Source of the DNA: Novosphingobium sp.
GTDB taxonomy: Bacteria > Pseudomonadota > Alphaproteobacteria > Sphingomonadales > Sphingomonadaceae
Direction: 5' to 3'
DNA length: 64,000 nucleotides
Assembly (NCBI GenBank): GCA_024236175.1
Contig: JACKKY010000001.1
Coordinates: 868,001-932,000 of the forward strand
Shown: piece by piece, positions 24,671-34,533 of the stretch
Layout: every line of letters begins with the position of its first letter
How positions within the stretch are numbered: position 1 is the first letter of the stretch
Translations under genes and position numbers: made by a program
The notes under the pieces: generated by a model
What the model was told of the DNA's origin: nothing
The model's input: the letters and a program-made list of their open reading frames with translations, nothing else
The model's database searches: none

Positions 24671-25810
24671 ATGATCTGGATAGCCATCAGGATGCTCACC
24701 GGAGACCGGCAGAAATTCTATGGGCTGGTCTTTGGCATCGCCTTTTCCACGCTTCTCATCACACAACAGCTGACGATCTTCATCAACCTGCTCGAGCGCG
24801 GCGCGACAGCCGTTTACGGCATATCGACTGCAGACGTCTGGGTGATGGACCCGGTCACGCGTTCGCAGGACGTCGTCTATCCGATGCCGTCCACCGCGCT
24901 CGACCAGGTCCGGTCCGTTCCGGGTGTCTCCTGGGCAGTACCGCATTTCAGGGCGGGCGCGGCTGTCCGCACGGAAGAAGGCGATCTGGAAGGTGTAACC
25001 GTGGTCGGCGTTGACGATTCCACGCTCATCGGCCTTCCGCGCAAGATGATCGAAGGCGACGTCTCAGCGCTTTCGCGCCCCGATAGTGTTTTTGTCGACG
25101 GCGTAGGCAGTCAGCGCCTGTTCCCGCCCGGCAAGGACCCGATCGGCAGCAGGCTTGAACTCAACGACCAGCGCGCGGTCGTGCGCGGCATCGTCGATGT
25201 CGATCCAAGCTTCACTAGCCAGGTCGTACTGTACACACGCTATTCGAATGCGCTCAACTACGTGCCGGGAACGCGCAACCGCATGAGCTTCGTGCTGGCT
25301 CGTTCCGACAACGGCCTCACTCCCAACGAACTGGCGGAGCGGATCGAGAAACGCACGGGCTTGAAAGCGCGCACGCGCGACGAGTTCGCACAGGACGGTA
25401 TCGATTTCATCATCGAGAACACGGGGATACCGATCAATTTCGGTATCACGGTCGCCCTCGGGTTCATCGTCGGCATCGCGATCGTAGGCCTGACTTTCAG
25501 CCTGTTCATTCGCGACAACATAAAGCAGTTTGGCGCCCTAAAGGCGATCGGTGTCCACAACGGCAAGATTCGCGCAATGGTCGCGGTTCAGGCGGGGCTG
25601 GTGGGTTTGATCGGCTACGGCCTCGGCACCCTGATGGCGACGGCGTTCATCGCCTCGGGTGCAGCCAACAGCGCGGATTTCAAGGGATTCTACACACCCT
25701 GGCAGATCCCGGTGATCACCCTGATCGCAATCGCTGTTATCATTGCCATAACCGGCTGGCTTGCGTTGCGCACTGTCCTCAAGACCGAACCGGCGGCAGT
25801 GTTCAGATGA
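24671..25810 (+). CDS. ABC transporter permease, FtsX/DevC type
   Basis: A 379-residue inner-membrane permease. One N-terminal helix (about 17-40) is followed by a periplasmic domain of about 210 residues, and then three helices (about 257-280, 303-335, 350-372). This is the MacB/DevC four-helix layout with a large periplasmic loop. The segment NIKQFGALKAIGVHNGKIRAMV is the cytosolic coupling region of FtsX-type permeases. It is first in a four-gene operon; its stop overlaps the ATPase start by four bases. Mechanotransmission rather than substrate passage through the membrane is the known mode of this family. Confidence 0.88.
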   Translation: MIWIAIRMLTGDRQKFYGLVFGIAFSTLLITQQLTIFINLLERGATAVYGISTADVWVMDPVTRSQDVVYPMPSTALDQVRSVPGVSWAVPHFRAGAAVRTEEGDLEGVTVVGVDDSTLIGLPRKMIEGDVSALSRPDSVFVDGVGSQRLFPPGKDPIGSRLELNDQRAVVRGIVDVDPSFTSQVVLYTRYSNALNYVPGTRNRMSFVLARSDNGLTPNELAERIEKRTGLKARTRDEFAQDGIDFIIENTGIPINFGITVALGFIVGIAIVGLTFSLFIRDNIKQFGALKAIGVHNGKIRAMVAVQAGLVGLIGYGLGTLMATAFIASGAANSADFKGFYTPWQIPVITLIAIAVIIAITGWLALRTVLKTEPAAVFR

Positions 25811-26538
25811 ACGGCGTAATACCCCTTGCTACCGACGCCCCCGCTATCGCGATCTCGGACATCTCCCGCGATTTCATCACCGGTGGCCAGCCGATCAGGG
25901 TGCTTCACAACATCGATCTCGATGTCCAGGCGGGGGAACTCACTTACCTCGTCGGAGAGTCGGGATCGGGCAAGACGACGCTGATCTCGATTATCGCCGG
26001 GATACTCTATCCCACCGAAGGGGAGGTCAACGTTTTCGGGACGGACATTTACGGCTTGAACGATCGCAGTCTGGTCGAATTCCGGCTCAACACAATCGGC
26101 TTCATCTTCCAGCAGTACAACCTCATCCCGACGATTGACGCCGCGTCGAACGCCGCCGTGCCACTGATCGCGCAAGGCGTTGACCGACTGGAAGCGACCG
26201 AGCGGGCCACCGAGTTGCTCGACCGGCTGAACATGGCGGATCACGCGCGCAAACTGCCCAGCCAGCTCTCAGGCGGCCAGCAGCAGCGCGTGGCGATTGC
26301 CCGCGCGCTTGTTCACGAGCCGAGACTTGTCGTGTGCGACGAGCCGACCGCCGCGCTCGACGCGCGGTCTGGCCGGAGGGTGATGGACCTGTTGCGCGAT
26401 GTCGGCGTTGCCGAGGATCGCTCTGTCATCATCGTTACCCACGACAACCGCGTGTTCGACCTCGCCGACCGTATCCTCGTGATGGAGGACGGACGCATCA
26501 CTCACGACGGCACAGAGATGCCGGACCACCAGAGCTAG
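25807..26538 (+). CDS. ABC transporter ATP-binding protein, MacB/LolD/DevA type
   Basis: A 243-residue ATPase. Walker A is GESGSGKTT (about 50-58), the Q-loop lies in FIFQQYNLIP, the signature is LSGGQQQRVAIARAL, Walker B is LVVCDEPTAALD, and the H-loop is IIVTHD. It overlaps the permease by four bases and precedes the adaptor by eight. It provides energy for the tripartite exporter. The family can be involved in export of peptides, lipids, glycolipids or siderophores; the cargo here is not evident. Confidence 0.93.
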   Translation: MNGVIPLATDAPAIAISDISRDFITGGQPIRVLHNIDLDVQAGELTYLVGESGSGKTTLISIIAGILYPTEGEVNVFGTDIYGLNDRSLVEFRLNTIGFIFQQYNLIPTIDAASNAAVPLIAQGVDRLEATERATELLDRLNMADHARKLPSQLSGGQQQRVAIARALVHEPRLVVCDEPTAALDARSGRRVMDLLRDVGVAEDRSVIIVTHDNRVFDLADRILVMEDGRITHDGTEMPDHQS

Positions 26539-26546
26539 GGCAGACC

Positions 26547-27545
26547 ATGGCACTATTCGAAAACCGTCCCAGCTTTTCGCGCACCGTCCTGCCTATCCTT
26601 GCGGTGGTGGGACTGATTATCGGCGCATACCTCGTCTTGTCCGGCGCGCCCGAAAGGGAGCTGGAAGAACCGGCCGAGACCCCGCCGCAGGCATCAGGCA
26701 ACCTTGCCGATGCGCCGCGTGTCGCCGGCTCCGGGCTAGTTGAACCGTCGAGCGAGATCATCGAGATCGGCACGGCCATTTCCGGCATCGTCACGGATGT
26801 CGCGGTCAAGCCCGGCGATTACGTTTCGAAGGGACACCGGCTTTTCAGTGTCGATTCCCGGTCTATCCGTGCGCGTGTCACCGAGGCGGAAGCGGCGATC
26901 GCCCAGGCGCGCGCCGGGATTGCAGAAGCTCGCAGCGCAGAAGCGACCGCCGCCAGCCAGCTCGCGCTTTACCGAAGCGTTTCCGATCCGGCGGCCGTCT
27001 CTCGAGCGGAAGTCATCGCGGCCGAAGGCCAAGCCGCAGCCGCCCGTAGCCGCAGGCAGCTTGCCGAGGCACAATTGCAGGCGGCAAGAGCGTCGCGAAA
27101 CAGTGCTAGCGTGGAATTGCAGCGTTCGATTGTCAGGGCCCCGATAACCGGCGAAATCCTGAGGGTCGACATCAGGCCGGGCGAAACAGTTCAGAATATC
27201 GGCCCGTCGGGCGCGAGCTCGGATCCCTATATCCGCATGGGAGAGACGAAACCGCTGCATATCCGCATCGATATAGACGAGGATGACGCAGGGCACGTGA
27301 AGCTGGGTGCTCAGGCGCTGGTCAGTCCACGCGGCGCGGCAAGCCGGCAAGTCAAGGCCAAGTTCGTGCGCGCCGAACCGTTGGTTGTTCCGAAGCGCTC
27401 GCTCACCAACACAGCAGCCGAGCGCGTCGACGTGCGGGTGCTGCAGCTGATCTACGAGCTCCCCGAAACCGATGGATTGTTCTGGATCGGGCAGCAAGTC
27501 GATGCCTTCATTCCGGCACGAGCGAAACCGCGGAGCACCAGCTGA
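26547..27545 (+). CDS. HlyD/DevB-type periplasmic adaptor (membrane fusion protein)
   Basis: The protein has 332 residues from the ATG at 26547; the longer open frame starting at 26334 overlaps the ATPase and is not used. One N-terminal helix (about 13-32) is followed by a biotinyl-lipoyl-like half motif (GIVTDVAVKPGDYVSKGHRLFSVD). A long Ala/Glu-rich coiled-coil hairpin spans about 110-195, then the second half motif (RAPITGEILRVDIRPGETV) and a beta-barrel. It links the inner-membrane ABC pair to the outer-membrane channel. Its stop overlaps the next start by one base. Confidence 0.88.
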   Translation: MALFENRPSFSRTVLPILAVVGLIIGAYLVLSGAPERELEEPAETPPQASGNLADAPRVAGSGLVEPSSEIIEIGTAISGIVTDVAVKPGDYVSKGHRLFSVDSRSIRARVTEAEAAIAQARAGIAEARSAEATAASQLALYRSVSDPAAVSRAEVIAAEGQAAAARSRRQLAEAQLQAARASRNSASVELQRSIVRAPITGEILRVDIRPGETVQNIGPSGASSDPYIRMGETKPLHIRIDIDEDDAGHVKLGAQALVSPRGAASRQVKAKFVRAEPLVVPKRSLTNTAAERVDVRVLQLIYELPETDGLFWIGQQVDAFIPARAKPRSTS

Positions 27546-28966
27546 TGCGCGTTGGCAACGTTTCCTTGGCGGCCGTGGTGCTGCTGGCCGGATGCGCCGG
27601 CGGGCCAGCGGAGATGCCCACGGCTTCCGATGTCACGCTGCCGTCTGCATTCACGTTTGCGCCCGAAGAGAACGCGCAGGCGCAGATTGCCAATCTGCTT
27701 CCCAACAGCGATCCAGCGTTTCAATCCCTATCGAACAGGGCGGTCAAAGATGCACCGGTGCTGACCGAAGCACTTGCGCGCGTCGAAGCGGCACGCGCTT
27801 CGGCACGACGTGCCGGGAGCGAGCGACTGCCGTCCATCAACGCAGGAGCAACGGTAGAATACGCTGAAACCAATCCCCGGCAATTCGGCAACGCCGGAAC
27901 CCTTATCGATACCAGTCGCACATCGTATGGCGCGAATGTCACTGCGAGTTGGGACGCAGATCTGTTTGGCCGGCTGCGAGCAAGCGAACTGGCCGCGAAA
28001 GCCCGGCTCGATGCGACCGGCGGCGATGCAGCGGCGGTGAGGCTTGCGCTCGTTTCCGAAATCGCAGCGGCTGTCATCGACTGGCGGACGCTTGCCGCGC
28101 GCCGGACAAGTCTGGAAGGAGACGTCAAGGCCGCCGAAGCAATCTCCCGCCTGGCGAGCGTTCGCGAAGAGGCCGGGATCGCTCCAGGCTTCGATCGTGT
28201 CCGCGCAGATGCAGCAGCTTCTGCCTCACGCAGCAGGCTGGCGCTGCTCGAAAGCGAGCGTGCCAACCTGATTGGAAGACTCGTGACTTTGACGGCGCGG
28301 CCAGCAAGCGAAGTTGTGGCTGTGCTGGAAACGCCTGCGGACATGGCTCCGACACTTAGCTCTGCGCCGGCGGCTCTGCCTTCGCTCCTCTTGGCGAACC
28401 GCCCCGATGTACAGGCCGCTGCGGCACGCTTGCGCGCCGCCGATGCGCAGCTTGCCGCGACGGCGGCGCAGCGGTTTCCGCGCCTAACACTGTCAGGCAC
28501 GCTTGGGCTTCTCGCATTCGATCTCGATGATCTGTTCGACAGGGACTCCCGGGTCGACAGCATCGGCGGCAGCCTGACTGGCCCCTTGCTCGATTTCGGG
28601 CGTATCGCTGCAGAGATCGACGAGGCAGAAGCAGATACCGTGGGGGCGTTCGCCTCCTATCGCGGAGCGGTGTTTTCGGCGCTCGGTGAGACTGAAGCCG
28701 CATACCTGAGCGTGGAAGCTGCCGACCGGCAAGCTGTTGCTGCGACCCGTGAGGCAGAACAGGCGGCACGGGCAGCCCGTCTTTCCGAGGTGCGCTTTCG
28801 CGCCGGCTTGTCTGATTTCCTCACCGTCCTTGAAGCACGGCGCGCCGCCGATGCATCAGGAGAACGCGCGGCGATTGCCGCCGGCCAGGCGCGGCGTGCC
28901 CGTATACTTCTCTGGCAAGCGCTGGGAGGGGTATCCTTCGATAGTATTGCAGAGGCTGAGGGCTGA
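27545..28966 (+). CDS. TolC/NodT-type outer-membrane efflux lipoprotein
   Basis: A 473-residue protein. A signal peptide ends at the lipobox LLAGC with Cys17. Two repeats of the TolC-type helical domain are seen: LTEALARVEAARASARRA with the ANVTASWDADLFGRLRASELAAK segment, and VQAAAARLRAADAQLAATAAQRFPRLTLSG with GGSLTGPLLDFGRIAAEIDEAEA. It forms the trimeric outer-membrane duct for the exporter encoded upstream. It is the last gene of the operon. Confidence 0.92.
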   Translation: MRVGNVSLAAVVLLAGCAGGPAEMPTASDVTLPSAFTFAPEENAQAQIANLLPNSDPAFQSLSNRAVKDAPVLTEALARVEAARASARRAGSERLPSINAGATVEYAETNPRQFGNAGTLIDTSRTSYGANVTASWDADLFGRLRASELAAKARLDATGGDAAAVRLALVSEIAAAVIDWRTLAARRTSLEGDVKAAEAISRLASVREEAGIAPGFDRVRADAAASASRSRLALLESERANLIGRLVTLTARPASEVVAVLETPADMAPTLSSAPAALPSLLLANRPDVQAAAARLRAADAQLAATAAQRFPRLTLSGTLGLLAFDLDDLFDRDSRVDSIGGSLTGPLLDFGRIAAEIDEAEADTVGAFASYRGAVFSALGETEAAYLSVEAADRQAVAATREAEQAARAARLSEVRFRAGLSDFLTVLEARRAADASGERAAIAAGQARRARILLWQALGGVSFDSIAEAEG

Positions 28967-29448
28967 AGTGATGGCTTACTTTCAGTGCCCCGACATTGTG
29001 ATTCCGAGACGGCAATGACCAATCTGTCTGGAGCTAGAGTTATAACGATTGGGGATGTCCCTCTCGTCGGTTAGTTGGTCCCTCGATTTGCACGTAGAGG
29101 CAATGCTGGCGGCTGGAGCGTCGAAACGTCCGCGATTGGGCCGTTAGCGGAAGGTCCGCTCCAAGGAGCGAATTGCTGAAAAGCGGACGTCGGAGTCTTC
29201 GAACGTTGCGTCGCCTCGCGGTGTCTTCCCACCGATCAGGGGGGTGAACTGACCACGATGACCTGCGGTGATCAGCCGTGCCCGGAACATCCGAGGGAAC
29301 GGCGGATTCTAACAGGAGCGCTATCCTGCACGCAGCATTGTTCAGAGCCTTCGCAAGCTTCCGGCCGCCATGCACAAATCCCTACCCGGGCAACTCCGAC
29401 GAAGCGATTTGCCCGGAAACCTCCTTCTCCTGGCCGCTGTCCGCCGCA
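28967..29448. other. Intergenic region between convergent genes, no gene supported
   Basis: About 480 bases lie between the outer-membrane lipoprotein gene and the converging giant-protein gene. Short overlapping frames exist on both strands, without start signals or familiar sequence. The fragmentary look fits degraded DNA in a mosaic region. No strong terminator hairpin was seen. Confidence 0.4.
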
Positions 29449-32400
29449 TCAGGCGAAGGTGAACGCCGCGCCCGGATCGCCTTCTCCGAATGTGGCCGAC
29501 ATTGCAGGGATGATCCCGTCGAGCACCGTGTCTTCACGCGCATTGACGTTCTGGATGCGCTCGTCGAATTCCTGCGAGGTTTCCGGCATATCGAAGGCCA
29601 GCTCCGGCGTGCCGAATTCCGCACCGAGATAGTCGGCCAGCGCCTGCTGCTCTCCCAGCGCGTCACCGGTGAACTGGTCCAGATCTACGACGATATTGCC
29701 CGGGTCCTCCGTTGTCGGAGAGTCCACAGTGCCGATTGCCTCCGACAATGTGCCGTCCGCCTGGATGTAGCGGAAGTTGCTGCCGTTTTCGGCGATCTGC
29801 GTGCCGTCGCCGTCGTTGCCGGCAATGAAGTCCAGCGTCACCATGGTGATGGTCGCTGGTGCTCCACCCACAACCGCGCCATCATCGACCAGCGCTGTCT
29901 TGTTGCCGTTGCCGTCAACCAGGGCCACGTCGACCACCCGGCTGCCCTGCGGCAAGTCGGGATCATAGCTCACATCCAGCCCGCTGATCTGGCCGAAGCC
30001 GCCATTGCCGGCCTGAAACACGTTCGGGCTGTTGAGGATGTTGAGCAGACCCTCCGGCGTCGTATCGAAAACCACCAGTCCGTTGTTGAACGCCAACGTG
30101 GCACCGACATCCAGTTCGGTCACGACGCCGCCTTCGTTCGGGCCGAAGACGACGTTGCTGCCGGTGCCAGTGACCGAACCGATCTCCGCCCGGATACCGC
30201 CGCCGTTCTTGAACGATACGACCACAGCGTCGTCATCGAAGCCGAGCGCCTGGCGCGCCGCATAGGCGTTGGCGTCCGCGGTAAGGTTGCCCAGATTAGT
30301 CTCTTCGCTGCGGACGAACGCCCGCTCGCCTTGCAGGTAGACGTCGCTGTAGCCGTAAACGTTGCTGCCCTGGTCCTCCAGAACCTGGTTCACGGCTTCG
30401 ATCAGGTCCTGGACGGCATCGCCGCGGGTTCCGTCGGCAAAGGCCGTATCGGCCAGATTCTCGACCGACGAGTTCCATGCCTCGGCAACGTTCTCCGCCG
30501 TCGACGCATAGGCACCGTTGATCGACGGATCGAGGCTTTCGAGGATGATGTTCCCATCGGCATCGAATTTGACAACGAGACGGCCGAGATAGGTGTACTC
30601 GTTATCGGTATTGACGATCAGCGTGGTCCCGCCGTCGGCGCCCTGCGTGACGATCGGGTAGTCGCCTTCGCTTACCGCCTGGTGGCCGGCGAATGCTACG
30701 AGATCGTCATCATCGTCTGCCAGCCGCGTGTTCGAGCCGGCGGCCAGGATGATGTCGACACCTTCGAGCAAGGGCGCAAGCTCCTGTTCGAGCTCGATCT
30801 GCTGCAGGTGGCTCATCACGATGATCTTGTTGACTCCCTGCGCGATGAGATCGTCGATATAGGGCTGCAGCTGGCTGGCGAGCAGCTCCATGTCGTTCGC
30901 GTCGGTGCCCTTGACGTCGGTGGCGCCAAGCGAAGTGATCGTCGCCAGCACCTGGGTGGTTGCGCCGACGAGACCGATCAGTTCGCCGTTCTCCTCGATC
31001 ACCGCCGAAGGCACGATCGTGTTGGCAAGGTCGGCGGCATTTTCGAGATCGGCATCGCCGATCGTTTCCTGGAACAGCGGGTTGAGCGACGTGTCGTTCG
31101 AGAAATCGAGGTTGGCCGACAGATAGGGGAACAGCGTTCCTGCATACTCGTCAGAAGCGGCAATGGCGCTGGCGAATACGCCGCTTCCCTTGTCGAACTC
31201 GTGGTTGCCGATGGTCGAGGCCTGCACGCCGATCGCATTGTGGATGGCGATGTCGACCTTCGGGCCCCCGTCGAAGCCCAGCGCCGCTTCGATGCTGTCA
31301 CCGTTCTGTGCGGTAAAGAACAGCCCCGGAATGTAGTTGTCGCCGCCGGCCAGCGTGATCGAATTGACATAGTCGTCTTCGAACGCGTCGACGAGCGCGG
31401 CCAGATTGGGTGCGGTCTCGACCGCCAGGCTCTTGGCCTCGCCATCCGCCAGGTGCAGAAGCTGCAGCGTGAAGGTCTCGCCGTCGGTGATTTCGAAAGC
31501 GGTCAGCGTTTCCGATTCCTCGTTGGCAACGAGCAGCAAGGCTTCGCCGGACGGGCTGTCCGCTTCGTTCACGTAAACGAGGCCTTCGGGGCTAACATCT
31601 TCGAGGCTGCGGACGTACTGGACGAAGGTGACGTCCGTGGGATCGGTGACGTCATAGACCATCACCCCGCCGCCGCCGCGTTCCAGCGCAACGAACGCAA
31701 GCACCGAATCGCCGAACACGCCGGTGGTGATGCCTTCCGGTTCGGGCCCCTTGTTGTCGGAGCGGCCGTCGTCGAACAGACCGGTATTGGTGTCTTCGTC
31801 GTACAGGCCGCCCAGCGCGACGAACTGCTCGATATGCGAGCCGCTGTCGAAGACGATGGTGCCGTCCGAGCTCAGGATCGAGAAGGAGCGTGCGCCATAG
31901 GCCAGCAACTGGTCGACATCGCCGTCACCGTCACTGTCGCCGTCATTTCCCGGCGCCTGCGAGACGTTGAGCCGGCCGAGCGCGAAGTCGTCCTGCAGGG
32001 CCGCCGCATCGGGGAAGGCAGTCGGGTCGAGCGTAAGGTCTGCCACGCGGGTCGCCTCCTCGAAGCCGTCGAGGAAGCCGGGCAGGAAGTCGTCGCGGTC
32101 GTCGCCTTCGTTGGCGATGACATAATAGGTCTGGCCATCCGCGCCGGTGAAGGAGGCGATGGAGTCGGGCATGAACTGGCCGAACACCGGATTGTCGGTA
32201 CCAAGGCCGATCGCCTCGTCTTCATCGGAAAAGTCCGCCGGCAGGCCGTCGAAGCTCTTGAGGCCAAGCGCCTTCACATCGGTGACCGTTGCGGTGGCTA
32301 TATCGATCATGGCGACCGCATTGTTTTCCTGCAGGGTGACGATCGCTGTCGTGCCGTCCGGGGAGATGGCGATGTATTCCGGTTCCAGATCCTGGGCGAC

Positions 32401-34383
32401 AGTGGTACTCTCGAAGCCTTCCTCCCCGGCGAACAGGCGCACGCCCTCTGTCTTCAGTGCGTCGATCTGATTGTTGAACGCGTCGAAGCCGGCGGTCTGG
32501 ACGGTCGCACCGCCGATGCCGCCCGAAAGGTCGATGATGCTTACCGAACCGACAGGATCGGTTCCATCCTCGGCCAGTTCGGCTTCATTGGCGACAAGCA
32601 CCTTGCTGCCGTCCGGAGTGAACGTCACCATGTCGGGAAGCGAGCCGACATCGACATCGCCGAGGATCGAATTGGCGTCGACCGTGCCGTCGGCATCGAG
32701 GAAATAGACCTTGCCGGGCATGGTCTTGTCGTCAGCGACGACGGCGACCGCGACAATACCGTTGGCGACAGCAACGCTGGTGATGTTGTTGGTGCCGACT
32801 TCGATGGTCCCCAGCAGCGTCATGGACAGGTCGTCACCAATTTCGACAACCTGGATGCCACCCGAGCCGGTAATGAAGATGCGGCCGCTTTCGCTATCGA
32901 ACGCGCTGATTTCCGCACCATCGAGAGCGATCGTCGAGGACTGGCCGAAATTGATCGCCGCGCTCTGTTCCAGATCCAGCCGGTTGTCGACCGAGACGCC
33001 GGAAAATGCCCCGGCGGCATAACCATCGGCGCCCTGCAATCCGGTGCCAAGGAAGGAAACGGTGACCGCGCCATCTTCGGCCAGCGGCGCGTCGAGGTGA
33101 AGGACGACACGGTTGCCGACGACTTCCACTTCGCTGAGCGGCTGATCGCCACCCTGATCGACTGTGAAGTTGACGACCGCCGGCGCGACTTCGGGGACAT
33201 CCAGCGGCCGGTCGAAATAAAGCGTCACGATGTCGCCCAAACCGTCGATGGACGTGTTGACCAGTTGCGGCCCTTCGACGACCTCGATGTCGAGCCCGGA
33301 CGATGCCGCGCTCGAATTGCCGGCGGCGTCCGTCGCGACCGCCGTGATCGTGTGCATCCCTTGCGCCAGCGAGACGTCGACGCTGAAGCTGCCGTCGCTG
33401 CCGGCCATCGCCGTGCCGAGGCTGGCTGATCCATCGAACAGTTCGACCGTGCTGTCGGCTTCGGCAGAGCCGCTGATGGTCAGGCCGGAGGTAACTGCTG
33501 TGACGTTGTCATCGTTGGCGGGGCCGGTGTCGTCGGCTGCGGCGAGGTCGAGCCCGGAGGGAGCCGCAGGCGCGCTATCGTCGACGGTGATTTCCAGCGC
33601 GGCCGAAGCGTCCCCGGTATTTCCCGCCGCGTCGGTCGCGGTTGCCGTGATCGAATGGACGCCGCTGGAAAGGCTGACATCCAGAGAAAATGCGCCATCG
33701 CTTCCGGCAGTGGCGGTGCCCAGGCTGGTCTCGCCATCGAAGAGTTCGACGGTCGCATCGGCTTCGGCGGAACCTCTGATAGTCAGGCCCGAGGTGCTGC
33801 TGGTGAGATTGTCGCTATTGGATGCGCCGGTGTCGTCATCCGCCGCCAGATCAAGGCCGGTCGGCGCATCCGGCGCGGTCGTATCGCCACCATCGCCATC
33901 TTCGTTATTGTCGTCGTCATCGCTGATCAGAATGACCGTCCCGACAACCGCAGCGACGCCGAGCGTGCCCCACAACAGGAGGTCCGAGCCGCCGAAGAAG
34001 TTGCCGCCATAGCTGTCGTCGCCGCCCTGCGCCAGATAGCCGTAGGTGACTGCCGCTTCGCCGTATCCCGAATAATTGCCCAGCGCTTCGACCAGTCCGG
34101 CGAATTCGCCCGGATTCGTCAGGCCGGCAAGCATCGCTTCGGCGTCGGCCCAGGTTTCGGCCGTTTCGGCCGCCATGAGGTCCTCGCTGTCCTCGTCCAC
34201 GCCGCGGTCGAGCTCGGCCGGATGCTGCTCGCCATCGGAAAGGGGGAGCTTCCTGCCGCTGTCCTTGTCGATCACTTCAACCACCGCGCCTGCCGGAATC
34301 TCCAATTTGGATGGGACGGCAGGCAGAACCTTGGTGATTACCTTGCTGCCATCGGCTGAGACGATCCGAACAATAACGGCCAT
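29449..34383 (-). CDS. Giant secreted protein: prefix domain, Ig-like repeats, choice-of-anchor I and 5'-nucleotidase-like region
   Basis: A 1644-residue acidic protein. Residues about 1-100 resemble the BapA/LapF-type prefix domain (IVRIVSADGSKV). A hydrophobic segment (about 134-153) is followed by an Asp-rich linker. Two Ig-like repeats of about 95 residues follow (each with TVELFDG and TDAAGN), then a SwmB-like domain. A choice-of-anchor I beta-propeller region occupies about 470-960 and includes a DSDGDGDVD calcium loop. The last ~660 residues resemble 5'-nucleotidase (GGDNYIPG, GNHEFD, then a C-terminal nucleotidase domain). It is expected to be secreted or surface-bound. No type I secretion signal or RTX repeats were seen. 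It starts behind GGGGGA. Confidence 0.8.
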   Translation of the reverse strand: MAVIVRIVSADGSKVITKVLPAVPSKLEIPAGAVVEVIDKDSGRKLPLSDGEQHPAELDRGVDEDSEDLMAAETAETWADAEAMLAGLTNPGEFAGLVEALGNYSGYGEAAVTYGYLAQGGDDSYGGNFFGGSDLLLWGTLGVAAVVGTVILISDDDDNNEDGDGGDTTAPDAPTGLDLAADDDTGASNSDNLTSSTSGLTIRGSAEADATVELFDGETSLGTATAGSDGAFSLDVSLSSGVHSITATATDAAGNTGDASAALEITVDDSAPAAPSGLDLAAADDTGPANDDNVTAVTSGLTISGSAEADSTVELFDGSASLGTAMAGSDGSFSVDVSLAQGMHTITAVATDAAGNSSAASSGLDIEVVEGPQLVNTSIDGLGDIVTLYFDRPLDVPEVAPAVVNFTVDQGGDQPLSEVEVVGNRVVLHLDAPLAEDGAVTVSFLGTGLQGADGYAAGAFSGVSVDNRLDLEQSAAINFGQSSTIALDGAEISAFDSESGRIFITGSGGIQVVEIGDDLSMTLLGTIEVGTNNITSVAVANGIVAVAVVADDKTMPGKVYFLDADGTVDANSILGDVDVGSLPDMVTFTPDGSKVLVANEAELAEDGTDPVGSVSIIDLSGGIGGATVQTAGFDAFNNQIDALKTEGVRLFAGEEGFESTTVAQDLEPEYIAISPDGTTAIVTLQENNAVAMIDIATATVTDVKALGLKSFDGLPADFSDEDEAIGLGTDNPVFGQFMPDSIASFTGADGQTYYVIANEGDDRDDFLPGFLDGFEEATRVADLTLDPTAFPDAAALQDDFALGRLNVSQAPGNDGDSDGDGDVDQLLAYGARSFSILSSDGTIVFDSGSHIEQFVALGGLYDEDTNTGLFDDGRSDNKGPEPEGITTGVFGDSVLAFVALERGGGGVMVYDVTDPTDVTFVQYVRSLEDVSPEGLVYVNEADSPSGEALLLVANEESETLTAFEITDGETFTLQLLHLADGEAKSLAVETAPNLAALVDAFEDDYVNSITLAGGDNYIPGLFFTAQNGDSIEAALGFDGGPKVDIAIHNAIGVQASTIGNHEFDKGSGVFASAIAASDEYAGTLFPYLSANLDFSNDTSLNPLFQETIGDADLENAADLANTIVPSAVIEENGELIGLVGATTQVLATITSLGATDVKGTDANDMELLASQLQPYIDDLIAQGVNKIIVMSHLQQIELEQELAPLLEGVDIILAAGSNTRLADDDDDLVAFAGHQAVSEGDYPIVTQGADGGTTLIVNTDNEYTYLGRLVVKFDADGNIILESLDPSINGAYASTAENVAEAWNSSVENLADTAFADGTRGDAVQDLIEAVNQVLEDQGSNVYGYSDVYLQGERAFVRSEETNLGNLTADANAYAARQALGFDDDAVVVSFKNGGGIRAEIGSVTGTGSNVVFGPNEGGVVTELDVGATLAFNNGLVVFDTTPEGLLNILNSPNVFQAGNGGFGQISGLDVSYDPDLPQGSRVVDVALVDGNGNKTALVDDGAVVGGAPATITMVTLDFIAGNDGDGTQIAENGSNFRYIQADGTLSEAIGTVDSPTTEDPGNIVVDLDQFTGDALGEQQALADYLGAEFGTPELAFDMPETSQEFDERIQNVNAREDTVLDGIIPAMSATFGEGDPGAAFTFA

Positions 34384-34533
34384 TGAATGAGTCCCCCTAA
34401 CAAAGGCGCAGGCCGGAAAAACCGAATCCCGACCGCGCAGACGGGGAACAGTGCAACTCTAGCATTTCAATGAAGTGGCCGTTCGAGGACAGTTGGGTTT
34501 CAAATTTATTTCGCTCTAAGGTCTTTAGTGCGT

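Noticed and set aside
29278..33429. A 1383-codon open frame on the plus strand
   Set aside because: It lies antisense to the giant secreted protein. Its translation is Arg/Asp/Val-rich without any domain, as expected from the complement of a GC-rich gene with Asp- and Gly-rich repeats.
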